The notes beneath the pieces are model-generated. The model saw only the letters and a program-made list of their open reading frames with translations, ran no database searches and was not told the origin of the DNA. A stretch of DNA of 64,000 bases, taken from contig JAMXDE010000011.1 of assembly GCA_026770025.1 (NCBI GenBank), positions 1,736,001 through 1,800,000 of the forward strand. The letters run 5' to 3'. A program made the translations under genes and the position numbers. This document shows positions 42,730 to 52,999 of the stretch, one piece after another (the first letter of the stretch is position 1; each line of letters starts with the position of its first letter). Source of the stretch: Craspedostauros australis. Its lineage: Eukaryota > Bacillariophyta > Bacillariophyceae > Mastogloiales > Achnanthaceae.

Positions 42730-43977
42730 TCATCCCGCCGTTTTTGCAACGATCATGTTTGCGACATATTCCGCAATGGCGAGGGAACTAGTCAAACCCG
42801 GACTTTCGATCCCAAATAGATGGACCAAACCGCGGATGCCATGTTGGTCGTCATTGGCAATGGCGAAGTCCTGCGACAGCGATGTTGCCGATGCTGCCAT
42901 CGATGGGTGGCTGAGCTTGGGTCGTATCCCCGCGTAGTCCGGCACCAGAACATCATCGGACGATGGCAGATCCTGCCAATACTGCTGGATGGATTTGCGA
43001 AAGGCTTCCACCTTTGCGTTGGAAGGCGTCAAGTCAATCCGATAGGGATCTCGGCAGTTGGCATCCATCCATTCCACATCAGGCCCGAATTTGATGGACT
43101 GGCCCGCATGGTCGATGGTGGCATGCACTCCCAATCCACCTTGCTCGGGCACAGGATACACCAGCCGTTGGAATGGCATCCGCGACGAGGCGAGCTTGAA
43201 GTAGTTACCTTTCGCGAAATACTGTCGAGGTGGTTGCCACTCGCTCACTACTCTTTTGCCGTTGTCGCTGTTCGAGTTGGTGCTGTGAAACAACGAGGCG
43301 ACGTTGCTGGCATGCAACCCTGCGCAATTGATGACGTTGTCGCATGCGATCCACATCCCTTCGGCCTTGATGTGGATGGGGTTGCGTTCATGTTCCAAAC
43401 GCCCGTGCGTGCTGGCATCCTCCAAATCGGTTTGCAAGGCGAGCGTTGTGCCCGCGTCCTCCGCATCCGCCAACAGCGACATGCAATACGCGTGGCTATC
43501 GAACACGCCGGTGGACGGTGACAGCAGACCGCCGCACGTTTGCAACTCAGGTTCCATGGATCTCACATCCTCCGCTGTAAGCAATCGACAATCGTCGACG
43601 CCATTGGCCATGGCCTGCTGCAGCAATTTCGGTAGGACGGTCGCCCGCTGCCGCTCGTTGGCGGACACGACGAGCTTCCCACATTGCCGCACCGCGATGC
43701 CACGCTGGCTGCAGAAATCGTACAGGCTGTGCTTGCCCTCCACGCAGAACCTTGCCTTGAGGGTGTTGGCTGGGTAGTACAATCCGGCATGGATCACCTC
43801 GGAGTTGCGAGCGGACGTCTCCGATGCCACCGCGCCGCATCTGTCCATCAACAGCACCTCCTTTCCCTTCTGCGATAGAGCGCGCGCAATGGCCAATCCA
43901 ATCACACCTGCGCCGATGACGGCGACTTGGACGTGGTGGGCGGCGGACGGTGGTGGCAGCAGCGGCGGCGGCGGCAT
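42730..43977 (-). CDS. L2HGDH: L-2-hydroxyglutarate dehydrogenase-like FAD oxidoreductase
   Basis: A minus-strand frame of 415 residues from the ATG at 43977. The FAD-binding fold VQVAVIGAGVIGLAIARAL starts near residue 16. It is followed by the family motif SARNSEVIHAGLYYP, then CGKLVVS, GGLLSPSTGVFDSHAY, VINCAGLHA and YAGIRPKLSHP. The C-terminal FAD-contact motif is HLFGIESPGLTSSLAIAEYV. The enzyme oxidises L-2-hydroxyglutarate, a by-product of malate dehydrogenase, to 2-oxoglutarate. No clear mitochondrial presequence is seen (the N-terminus is Pro-rich), so its location is uncertain. It could act on a related hydroxy acid. Confidence 0.88.
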   Translation of the reverse strand: MPPPPLLPPPSAAHHVQVAVIGAGVIGLAIARALSQKGKEVLLMDRCGAVASETSARNSEVIHAGLYYPANTLKARFCVEGKHSLYDFCSQRGIAVRQCGKLVVSANERQRATVLPKLLQQAMANGVDDCRLLTAEDVRSMEPELQTCGGLLSPSTGVFDSHAYCMSLLADAEDAGTTLALQTDLEDASTHGRLEHERNPIHIKAEGMWIACDNVINCAGLHASNVASLFHSTNSNSDNGKRVVSEWQPPRQYFAKGNYFKLASSRMPFQRLVYPVPEQGGLGVHATIDHAGQSIKFGPDVEWMDANCRDPYRIDLTPSNAKVEAFRKSIQQYWQDLPSSDDVLVPDYAGIRPKLSHPSMAASATSLSQDFAIANDDQHGIRGLVHLFGIESPGLTSSLAIAEYVANMIVAKTAG

Positions 43978-44563
43978 GTCAGTCAATTCATTCGTTCAGC
44001 TGACGGCATTCGTTGCATCTCCCGTACGTATGTACGAGTATGATGTGTGTATGTGCTGGAGAATGCAGCAACATTTGATTTGTGATGAATGGTCGTAGTC
44101 GTGGTCTTCGATGGCTGCTTTGGATCTTTCGGCAGCGGAGCGGACCAAAGATCGAGAAACGGCGTGGTTCTGTGATGTTCTGTCCATTCCCTTCGACAAT
44201 GATTGACTATCACGACTACTTGATGTCGGCTTCAGTTCGTGGCGTGGACAACAGGGGACTGCGTGTGCCAACACATCCAGCGAGTTGAAGGGGTTGGAGG
44301 AGCGAACCAGATACGATCCAGTCGCATGGAGACAGAGAACCACAGCAAAGACAGAGCGCAGCAGCACCAACGAACAACAAGCAAACAAACGAGGGAAAGA
44401 CAAAGAGATCTCAATCTGCGAGCACCACCAGAAGCACCTCCACACACCGCACATCTCTACATGGAGTAGTGCCTTCTTCCCCAACTCCATTGCAACACAC
44501 ACAAGAGCAATCCACAGGCCACTGACAGAACCAAGAACCTGTCAATCGATCCACGTTGACATC
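43978..44563. promoter_or_regulatory. Shared region between L2HGDH and threonine aldolase
   Basis: About 590 bp between divergent starts. The right half is an Ala/Cys-rich leader sequence (CAACGAACAACAAGC type). No TATA box was recognised. Open frames through it lack support. Confidence 0.35.
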
Positions 44564-45772
44564 ATGTATCTTTCCAGAACACGCGGTGCGCTACTGAAAT
44601 GGTGTCGTTTCTCACGCACACCTGTGCCATGCGCTTCGGCAAACATGGCCGCGGCCCCTCACGGCGGCTCTGCATTCCAAAACAGAGCGCAATCAACTCA
44701 GGCATCGTCACCGCGGGTGGTCGATTTGCGGAGTGACACTGTCACGATGCCATGCAGGCAGATGCTGGAAACGGCTCTCTCGGCCCCATTGGGCGACGAT
44801 GTCATGGGCGAAGATCCCACCGTGCAAAAGTTGGAGCAGCACGTGGCCGCGGTGTTCGGAAAAGAGCGCGGTCTATTCGTGCCGACGGGCACCATGTCCA
44901 ACCTCGTCGCTCTCCTTGCTCATTGCGACACGCGGGCTTCGGAAATCATCGCTGGCGCACAGTCTCATATCTGCCTTTGGGAAGGCGGCAACGCGGCCAA
45001 CCTCGGCGGGATCAGCACGACGCAAGTGCAAGAAGATCAGGTCACGGCCGAATTCAACGTTCAGGACATCCGCGACGCTCTGCGTACCGGCGACGACGAT
45101 CACTGGCCCCTCACGCAGGTGCTGTGCTTGGAGAACACGCAGAACATGCTGGGCGGCGTGCCTTTGTCCAAGCAGTACCTGGACGATATAGGCAGGATGG
45201 CGCAGGACGAATGGAACATCCGAACGCACGTGGATGGTGCACGCATCTTCCATGCCACCGTGGCCTTGGACGTGACGGCGCAGGAACTGTGCGCCAAGAT
45301 GGATTCCATCTCCGTGTGCTTGTCCAAAGGCCTTGGGGCACCGGCAGGCAGCGTGTTGGTCGGCAACCATGACCTCATCGAATTGGCCAAACGTGCACGC
45401 AAGCGTTGTGGCGGCGGCATGCGTCAGGCCGGTGTCATTGCCGCGATGGGCTTGTACGCTCTGGAGAACAACATCGATCGTCTCCGTGAAGATCATGACA
45501 AGGCCAAGTATCTGGCCGGTGAATTGCTGCGACACGGTTTCAACGTGCCACGCAAAGTCGACACCAACATCGTGTACTTTGGCTTGCCGGGAGGTTCCTC
45601 TTCGGCGGCGCAGAAGGAAGAGTTCTCGGCCAAAGCCCAAAAAGACTTCCAAGTTCTGATAACTGGTGGATACAGCAAAGGAGGAGAGCTCTTCCGCGCG
45701 GTCCTCCACAAGGATGTGGATGATGCGGGCGTCCAGCGAGCCGTCGACGCGATGGTCCAGTGCGTTCCATGA
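44564..45772 (+). CDS. Low-specificity L-threonine aldolase
   Basis: A frame of 402 residues from the ATG at 44564. About 50 Arg/Ser/Ala-rich residues (MYLSRTRGALLKWCRFSRTP) resemble a mitochondrial presequence. The PLP fold type I enzyme starts at VVDLRSDTVTMP. The family blocks APLGDDVMGEDPTVQKLE, GLFVPTGTMSNLVALLAH, ENTQNMLGGVPLS and HVDGARIFHA are present. The PLP lysine is in SVCLSKGLGAPAGSVLVG (about 255), followed by RKRCGGGMRQAG. The enzyme splits L-threonine or L-allo-threonine to glycine and acetaldehyde. The length of the core (about 350) matches the family. An open frame continues upstream to 44285, but a CAA-rich leader and the later ATG argue for this start. Confidence 0.9.
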   Translation: MYLSRTRGALLKWCRFSRTPVPCASANMAAAPHGGSAFQNRAQSTQASSPRVVDLRSDTVTMPCRQMLETALSAPLGDDVMGEDPTVQKLEQHVAAVFGKERGLFVPTGTMSNLVALLAHCDTRASEIIAGAQSHICLWEGGNAANLGGISTTQVQEDQVTAEFNVQDIRDALRTGDDDHWPLTQVLCLENTQNMLGGVPLSKQYLDDIGRMAQDEWNIRTHVDGARIFHATVALDVTAQELCAKMDSISVCLSKGLGAPAGSVLVGNHDLIELAKRARKRCGGGMRQAGVIAAMGLYALENNIDRLREDHDKAKYLAGELLRHGFNVPRKVDTNIVYFGLPGGSSSAAQKEEFSAKAQKDFQVLITGGYSKGGELFRAVLHKDVDDAGVQRAVDAMVQCVP

Positions 45773-47011
45773 TTTCGAAAAAGGAGCACAGGCAACATGG
45801 ATGGTGGCGCCCATTCAACCAGCAACGAACTGTTCTCGATATGACCCTTTCGTGACGGCGGAGTTGCATCATACTAGTACCAGAGCAGTGCTTCGAGAAG
45901 TATACTTGGGGTTATCCACTTAAGTCTACCAAACATCGCAGACAATACTCAAGATTGCTGCTCCGCCTGAATCTCCACCGTTTAAATTGCATTGACGCAA
46001 CACTGGTGCCGTCTGCTACGCCCACAATGCTGTCACTACATCCATAGCACACGCCACCGCACCGCATCGATGTACAATGGATGTATCATAGTCATGCCTA
46101 CTCTACTTGTACTTCTCCACACTCGCAAGCGCACACAGGATCGGCAGATTGATCGCTATGGATCCTTCAGCGAAAGGCAGGAAGATGCTGCGTGCCAGTT
46201 TGAATTTCGAAAGGAAACTGTTGGTTGTTTTGTGACTTTTATCCAAGACCAAAGCAAGATATCGCAACGGAGACGGTTGGACACTGTGCGCGTTTCACAA
46301 GTGCTTCAGATTGTCGCAACGGTGTGATGTGGTCATAGCAATTTCTGTTGGGGTCATGACGGTTAGCGACATGCCAACCGCTTTCGTCAACCGCGCTAAA
46401 CGTGGAAACCCGAGACGTTACTATCTTTAACGTCCATCTGCGCTACTATTCGGATGCCCAAAAGAAGTCCCACCAACAAAATTGTTTCTCTCGCCGCTGA
46501 TCGCTCCCTCCTGCCGACGCAACTGCTTGGTGCAGCACAAGCAAGCCAACACAGAGTTCTCCCCATCTCTTTGTCGATACAAAGACACCGACAAAAACAG
46601 CAGAAACGATGGGCAGTGAGGATGCAGACATGATGGATGTCAGCGCAACAGCGTCGAAGTAGCGGGGGAGAGCGAGCGAGAGAGAGAGAGAGAGAGAAAC
46701 AAACTCGAGTTTTACCCGCCTCCTTCGGTCTTCGATCTTCAACGGAAGAGGGCACTCTGCCGGGATCTGCATCAACAACATCTGTATCGACAACATCTGC
46801 ATCAGCAAGTCATAGCATCAACAGCAGCAACAGTAGTAGCACGATCCTCTGCTACACCGCACTCATTCTCACTTGTTCAGAGCATACTCGCCGACTCCCA
46901 TCGTCCCTTCACAAATCAGCAACAGGCTCACAAGCGCACTCACAGCCGCACCACAACCCTACCACAATTGTACGTACTCGCCTCGCACTGTTCAGCACAT
47001 CGCATCGCACC
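45773..47011. other. Intergenic, 1.2 kb
   Basis: It contains a (GA)n tract at 46667-46697 and a CATCAACA/ACAACATCTGCATC-rich leader before 47012. No gene is supported, although an open frame runs through the leader from 46637. Confidence 0.5.
46667..46697 (+). repeat. (GA)n microsatellite
   Basis: GGGGAGAGCGAGCGAG followed by GA dinucleotides. The start is the same AGAGCGAGCGAGAGAG seed as the tract at 24783, far away in the P450 array. Confidence 0.85.
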
Positions 47012-48262
47012 ATGTCCATCAGCATCATCAACGAACCACAGCCGGAGCTGCAGCAGGAGATGAGCGATCTCATGTACACCTACGAGTGCAATGGGGAATC
47101 CAAGAACTCGTGGCTATCCTCCGAATCCTCCGAAGCCTTCAGCCTCAGCACGCAGTCGACAGTCTCGGAATGGAGCGAGCCTTTGCGATTGCGTGGCTAT
47201 CCGTATTCCGTTGGCGACAGCACGCACACGAGCGACACGTCCAAATCTGGTGCATTTTGCGAAGATGCGATCCTGGAGACGCTCACGACCCTCTTCAGTC
47301 CCGATGGATGGAGTAAGCTTGGGGGATCGCTGCTGTGCAAGCCAGCGGACGGCATGAGCTGCATGCCAACGAAGCTCGCTGCGTTCCAGGGACTCACCAC
47401 GTCTGCAAGGGGAACTGCCGATGCAGCGCAAGCAGAAGCCGGACAGGAGGGAGCTCGCGGCGATGACGACAATAGTGAAGAATCCAAACAAGAGACCCCG
47501 CCGCACGACGCAGCGATGCAACCGACTCCGGAGAAAGCGGCGGAATCAGATCACCCTAGCGATGATATCGAGATTGAATGGGATGAACAGTCACGCGCAG
47601 CTTCTGTGGCGGGTGGTGAAGGTGACGGCGCTGATGAAGGTGACGGCGCTGATGAATGCCACACCGAAAGCGAAGAGGACGAGGAAGAGGTTGACTTGTC
47701 GGATGATGAGTCGTCGCAGCAGCAACATCTGGAGCAACAAAAGAGCGTTGGCGAGGAAGAAAGTCTTCTGATCTTTCAAGACGATGTTGATGTTGATGAT
47801 GACGATGACGACGACGACGACGACGATGTTGACAATGACAATGATGCTGACGATGGCGCTGACGACGAGGGTATGGATGGCACTGATGGAACTCGTGGTG
47901 TCGATGCTATCGATACTATCGATGCTGCCGATGCTATCGATGGTGTTGAGGCGAACCTCAATACGATAAGTGATCACGACGCTGACAAGGCTGTGAGCGA
48001 CGCAGATGACAACGGTGCATGTTGCAACAATGATGAAGCGTGGACAGAATCGACACAGATCATCGAGCCAATGGAACCAACGGCACCGGAACCCCTGGAC
48101 TACAAAGAGGAGAGGCACGTACGACCGAAACCGCGGAAGGGATTATCCCGCAGGCTGCGCAAGGGCTTCTCCAAACTCTTCAACCGCAAGAAGAATGTCA
48201 GTTCGACGTCGTCTCCTGTGGGTGGTTTGGAGCGGTATGGGTACGTTCCTTCAGATGCCTGA
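47012..48262 (+). CDS. Acidic low-complexity protein with a basic C-terminal patch, unknown function
   Basis: From the ATG at 47012 the protein has 416 residues; the open frame continues upstream but through a repetitive CAA-rich leader. The N-terminal 130 residues have moderate complexity (QEMSDLMYTYECNGESKNSW, FCEDAILETLTTLFSPDGW). The middle is Glu/Asp-rich, with a run of about 11 Asp (around 47796-47830) and Asp-Ala/Asp-Thr repeats (DAIDTIDAADAID). The C-terminus is strongly basic (RPKPRKGLSRRLRKGFSKLF) and could bind nucleic acid or membranes. I recognise no family. The coding status is supported by length and absence of stops; the function is unknown. Confidence 0.65.
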   Translation: MSISIINEPQPELQQEMSDLMYTYECNGESKNSWLSSESSEAFSLSTQSTVSEWSEPLRLRGYPYSVGDSTHTSDTSKSGAFCEDAILETLTTLFSPDGWSKLGGSLLCKPADGMSCMPTKLAAFQGLTTSARGTADAAQAEAGQEGARGDDDNSEESKQETPPHDAAMQPTPEKAAESDHPSDDIEIEWDEQSRAASVAGGEGDGADEGDGADECHTESEEDEEEVDLSDDESSQQQHLEQQKSVGEEESLLIFQDDVDVDDDDDDDDDDDVDNDNDADDGADDEGMDGTDGTRGVDAIDTIDAADAIDGVEANLNTISDHDADKAVSDADDNGACCNNDEAWTESTQIIEPMEPTAPEPLDYKEERHVRPKPRKGLSRRLRKGFSKLFNRKKNVSSTSSPVGGLERYGYVPSDA

Positions 48263-48634
48263 AAGTTCATAGCTGCCCATTTCGGGGGACCTATTTCGCC
48301 ATGCCATACAATTCAACATACCCGCACTACAATTTGCACGGACGCGAGTCAGCATCCCAATGTTAGTAAATATCATCTAATACGTCTGTATGAAGAACGT
48401 TCCACTGTATCGCGTAAACACATACGGCCAACACAGTCGATTAGCGAGTAACGAAAGGATGCACGAGTCATAGCAGAGTGCACCAAACATTTCTTGCCAA
48501 GATTCGTTGTCGGCAGGAAGGTTCCTTGTCGCTCTCTCACTTGACTATGCTCAATTCGAGTGTGACCCAGTGCGAGTTTGCACGAAGATGGTGCGTGTGT
48601 GGCGTCTATCCTGGAAGGAAAGGCGCAGAGCACC
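48263..48634. other. Intergenic, left flank of the retrotransposon
   Basis: About 370 bp of host DNA up to the insertion site. No gene. It ends in the GCACC target site at 48630-48634. Confidence 0.6.
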
Positions 48635-49347
48635 TGATAGAACACAGACAACAATGGGTACTTACTTTGAGATTGGGAGTGATCAGGTCCGTCAAATGAA
48701 GTAGAGTGAAGATGTTGGTAATTGTCAGTGTGCTCTGAGTGGTTAATTGATGTTAAGATGATGTAAGCTGGCCCAATTCAGAACTGTTGGAGTCTGAATT
48801 GTGAGCAGATGGAGATGAAATGATGAAAAATGATGCTGAGGCAACATGTGTTGCAACACACAGCAGAGCATGAAGTGCAGTGCATGAATTACAGTGCATG
48901 AAGTGGAGAGCATGAAGGTGTTGTCGAGTTTGCAAGACTGAGGAGGTTCATGGCACCTCCAAGACTGATCTTGCTTCTTGGAACAACAATGATGCATGCA
49001 GCAAATCCGATCATTGCAGAAATGCGATCTTGCCAAATTTGATGGGATTGATGAGCTTGTATCTGAGCCAAGATGCTCAGGTACATTCACTCACCAAGAC
49101 AGTAGACATGTATGTTCATGTGCACATAAGGAGGATGACAAGCAGGGCCTGACATCCATCCTTCAACTCATTACCATCTTCAGATACCAAGACAGGTATC
49201 TGAGCGCCGTTGGGAGTTGCGGGAAATGAGGTCAACAGAGAAAGAGAAAACGGTTCATGATCAAAAAGTCTCATGCGTGACCTGACACAGTCTACGGAGA
49301 ACAAGACTAGACATAGACTAAGGTGAATATAGACTTTTGATCTGATA
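48635..49347 (-). repeat. LTR (3' LTR relative to the element)
   Basis: 713 bp; nearly identical to 55342-56054 and at a constant offset of 6,707 bp. Short open frames inside it are repeated in the other LTR and are not genes. Confidence 0.95.
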
Positions 49348-49356
49348 CTCCCCAAA
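49348..49356 (-). other. Polypurine tract of the retrotransposon
   Basis: On the minus strand TTTGGGGAG directly precedes the 3' LTR, the expected place for plus-strand priming. Confidence 0.7.
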
Positions 49357-49399
49357 GCGTGTCTCGTATCTGTTCAATCCATGTTCGTGCGAAAGGTGT

Positions 49400-51050
49400 T
49401 GCCCTTCCAGAAGAGGATAGGCTGAACCAGAGGCCAGAACATGGCCCAAGGTAGGAACTTGGTGAGCACATCTGCCACGTTCTGAGTTCCTTGGATCTTG
49501 ATGAAGACGAGGACTCCTGATGCCACAGCCGAACGCACGCGATGGTATGCGAGGGCGTTGTGATGCTTGGATAGCATGCTCATCGGGATTGTGGACGATG
49601 TGATGACCGATTGATTGTCACCAAACATCCAGCTTGGACCGTCGAGAGGGATGCCCATCTCTCGAAGTGCAAGACGAAGGGAGATGATCTGTTCGGTGGC
49701 TTGACGAGCCGCCACGAACTCTGATCCGTAGGTGGCTGTCTCAACGGTTGCTTGCCTCTTGCTGAACCATTCGATGGGTGTCTGGTTCATCAGATGCAGC
49801 ACTCCAGTTGCGGATCTGCCGGTCACTTTGCAGTGTAGCAAGTTGGCGTCGACGAAGGACGTCATGCGCACAGGCTTGCCCTTGGGCGACGGAATCTCAT
49901 GGGGAAGCTCCTCTGCTGTGTTTCCATACACAGAGTAGAGCCAGTCATGCTTGGGGACTTTGAAGTGGTCTTCATGCTGTGGGATTCCGGTGCGGAAGCG
50001 GATGGAACCGTCCGGATGCTTCCGAAGGTAGCCGTAGATTCGTTTGGCCCGGTCGAGGTGGCCTTGACGAGGAGATGCTCTAAATCGAGCCAGGGTCATC
50101 ACGGCAACGGAGATATCGAATCTTCCAAGCGAGATGCACCACTGAAGGGCACCGATCAAGGACATGAACTTCCTCTTGTCCAATTCTGAGAGCTCTGGTG
50201 AAGTATCCAACTCTGGACTGTCGGATTTGTCCAGAGGACAGCTTGCCTTCTTTGGGAGTGCGCCAAACATGCGTTCGAAGTTCGTCAACATCCTTTTGAT
50301 GTAGGAATGTGGACTCATCTTCAGAGTGCCATCTGGATCTCGACCAAAGTCAGCTCCCAGATGATATTCGATGGGACCGACGCCTTTCAGCTTGTAGCCG
50401 TACTTGGATGTCAATGCGTCAAAGAAGGAATGGGGATCCTTCATGACTGCCATCAAGTCGTCCACATAGACGCAGATGTACTCCCAGTGGGAGCCAGCAT
50501 CATGCATCCAGACGTCAGGGTCAGAACGACATTGGGTGAAACCCATGTCTCTGAGAGTGTTGGAGAGAGCTTCGTGAAAACGAGCTCCAGAGGTACGCAG
50601 GCCATAGAGCGCTTTGACGATGCGCATCATATGGCCCGCATTCTCACCGAACTCCTCACCAGCGATGAAGCAGATCTTCTCCTTGGTGAATGCTTCGAGG
50701 TAAGCATTGCCGATATCACCCACCATGGTGGAGAGTCCATTGAGCTCACCTGCCAGGAGAGCGATGCGGAGAGAGCGGAGGCTGACAACCCCAGCATAGG
50801 ACATGTCCTTGCACTAGTCTGTCAGATGACCTCCTGCGACACATCGAGCCTTATGCCGTAGGTCATGCTTGATTGCATAGACCCACTGAAGGCGGATCTT
50901 CTGGTATCCATCTGGTGGAGCCTGTTGCTTGCCCAGAGACTCGAATGTCCCATAGTCGAACAGCTGCTGCATTTCCTTCCGTTCAGCATCAGCCCAAAGG
51001 GTGTTGCCGTTCTTCTGGTCAAGCTGCATGGCCTCTTGATGGTTCCTGGG
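49400..51050 (-). mobile_element. Reverse transcriptase and RNase H part of the copia element
   Basis: Recognised by family motifs: an RT fingers region (WVYAIKHDL), DIGNAYLEA, ALYGLRTSGARFHEAL and the copia RT core VYVDDLMAV. The RNase H part has SATGVLHLMNQTPIEWFSKR, the SEFVAARQATEQI segment and FGDNQSVI. Boundaries are approximate. Confidence 0.88.
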
Positions 51051-51749
51051 CACTTGCACACCAAATTGGAAGGTTGGAATGTTGCCGTGTGTCCGGGTCT
51101 TGGCGACATCGACTTGGCGTTGCATCCTCTCTTGGCGTTGGGAGAGGCGCTGGAGGCGCTTCCATCCCGGTTTCCCAAGGAGACCATGTTTGCGACCATA
51201 CGCAGCGCATGTGGCAGGGTCGTCTTGGATCATTGCCGAAAGAGGCTCAGACGAAGTGGAGCCATCATTCCATTGGACGGTGACGTTGAAACGAGATCCC
51301 TTGTAGGACGATGAGGAGGGTGAGATGGGACCGTCATGACCGATGATGTCATGGAATATCCACTTGTTGCCCTCAGGGTTGGAGTCCTGTTGGCTCTCGA
51401 TGATGTCGGACAGTTCGGTGTACGCCATCAACTCATTCGTCTCCCCATCATTGAGAGAGAGCAGAAGCTTGATGCGTTGATGATTGTCCGCGTCATGGTC
51501 GTTGATCTTGCGAACGACGTCCGCACGAACCTCGCGACCATCCTGAAGATGAATGAACGACTTGCCCACCAATTCATCAGGTGTGAACTTGGGGACAGAG
51601 ACTGTCGCCTTGCCCATTGTTCCTGGATCGGTGATGCCCGAATCGAAGAGAATGGCGTCCGAGAGAGAATGGACGATCGGATCAGAGTCAGGAGGGACGG
51701 ATATGTCATCCGACACCTCCCCATCATCCGATGGTTCACTCACCGCATC

Positions 51750-52700
51750 ATCCCCCTCCCCAACAATGGGAAAGGGGAAGTCAGCTCGAAGGTTCCTGGC
51801 ATCTGGATCATCTGCGGAGCGGATTGCAGATCTTGGCAGGAGTCGCTGGGACTCATCATCCAGAATCCAGAAGGTCAGGTCGTCTCCTTTGTGAGCGCAT
51901 GGGCCGGCCCAGCGACCGCGACGCTCCTTGGAGTGGCTGGGGAATCCTGGCTTCTCAACTCGGAAGTACACAGGCTGCCACCAGCGGTAAGCAAGGAACT
52001 TGCTCACATCGGGGCGATGCCCATATGCAGCCTGCAGAGGGGTGATGTCTCCTGCAGTGTGCTGGGCGATGTGGTTGAACAACAAAATGACGTACTGGGT
52101 GCAGATGAGCCAGTACTTCGATGGTGTTCCGGTGCGATCCATGATTCCATTCGTAGTTCGCTTGATGTCTTGGATTCGGCGTTCAGCACCATTCTGGTGC
52201 TGATGCTCCGGCTCGCTCTGATGGTCCTTGACAGCATACTGTCGAAGAATCTCCTGGACCTTGGAACCGACCTCAGACCTTGCATTGTCCGACATGAGAA
52301 GGTCAGGCGCGCCGTGACGTCGGATGAAATCCAACAACGTGCTGGCGACCTGCTTCTCCGAGGACATGGGAAAAGCCTGCGGTGAATCTGGATTGGAGAG
52401 CGACGTAGACTTGAATCATGGTGCACCCGCCATGTCCAGGCACTCCATCGTCATGCGCAGGGGTGTCCGAGAACAGGGTGTCCATGGCCACCACCTCATG
52501 CAAGCGATCGACGTTGGCTGCCGGAAAGCGGGTCTTGAAGTGCTTCCGCATTGAGAACCTCTCTGCGGTGCGGTACCACTGCGATGTGCAGCGAAGAGTG
52601 TCTCGCACACGACGAGAAGGGATCCACCCGAAGTGCGGACGGAGTGCCTCGTAGTCGATAGGCGAGGGGCGTTGTTGGATGCCGCCTGTCGGGACGATAG
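51750..52700 (-). mobile_element. Integrase part of the copia element
   Basis: Motifs of a retroviral-type integrase core are readable: AMDTLFSD, LLMSDNARSE, and QNGAERRIQDIKRTTNGIM. This is consistent with the D,D,E layout. Boundaries are approximate. Confidence 0.85.
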
Positions 52701-52999
52701 AGTCGTCCGCAGATGGGTGTTGGTCGACAACGAAGACATCGATGGCATGGCTGCGGTCATCCGATGGAGGTTCTGGATCTTGTGGAGCGATGTCGGTGAC
52801 ATCAAGCTCATGGTCAAGTGAGGAAGGATCCCATTCATCATCGGCTGTGAAGTCGACGTGAGGGAGCTGATCGAGTTGGGCACGAGTCGGAGGACGCATG
52901 TCCATGTACGACAAGCCTTGGCGGATTGACAATGGAATCACATGACCTCCAGGGGTCACGATGGTCTGTCGGCCACCAGGCAGATCACGGGGACGTTCA

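Noticed and set aside
48743-49229. Short frames repeated exactly at 55450-55936
   Set aside because: They lie inside the two LTRs and are identical only because the LTRs are identical.
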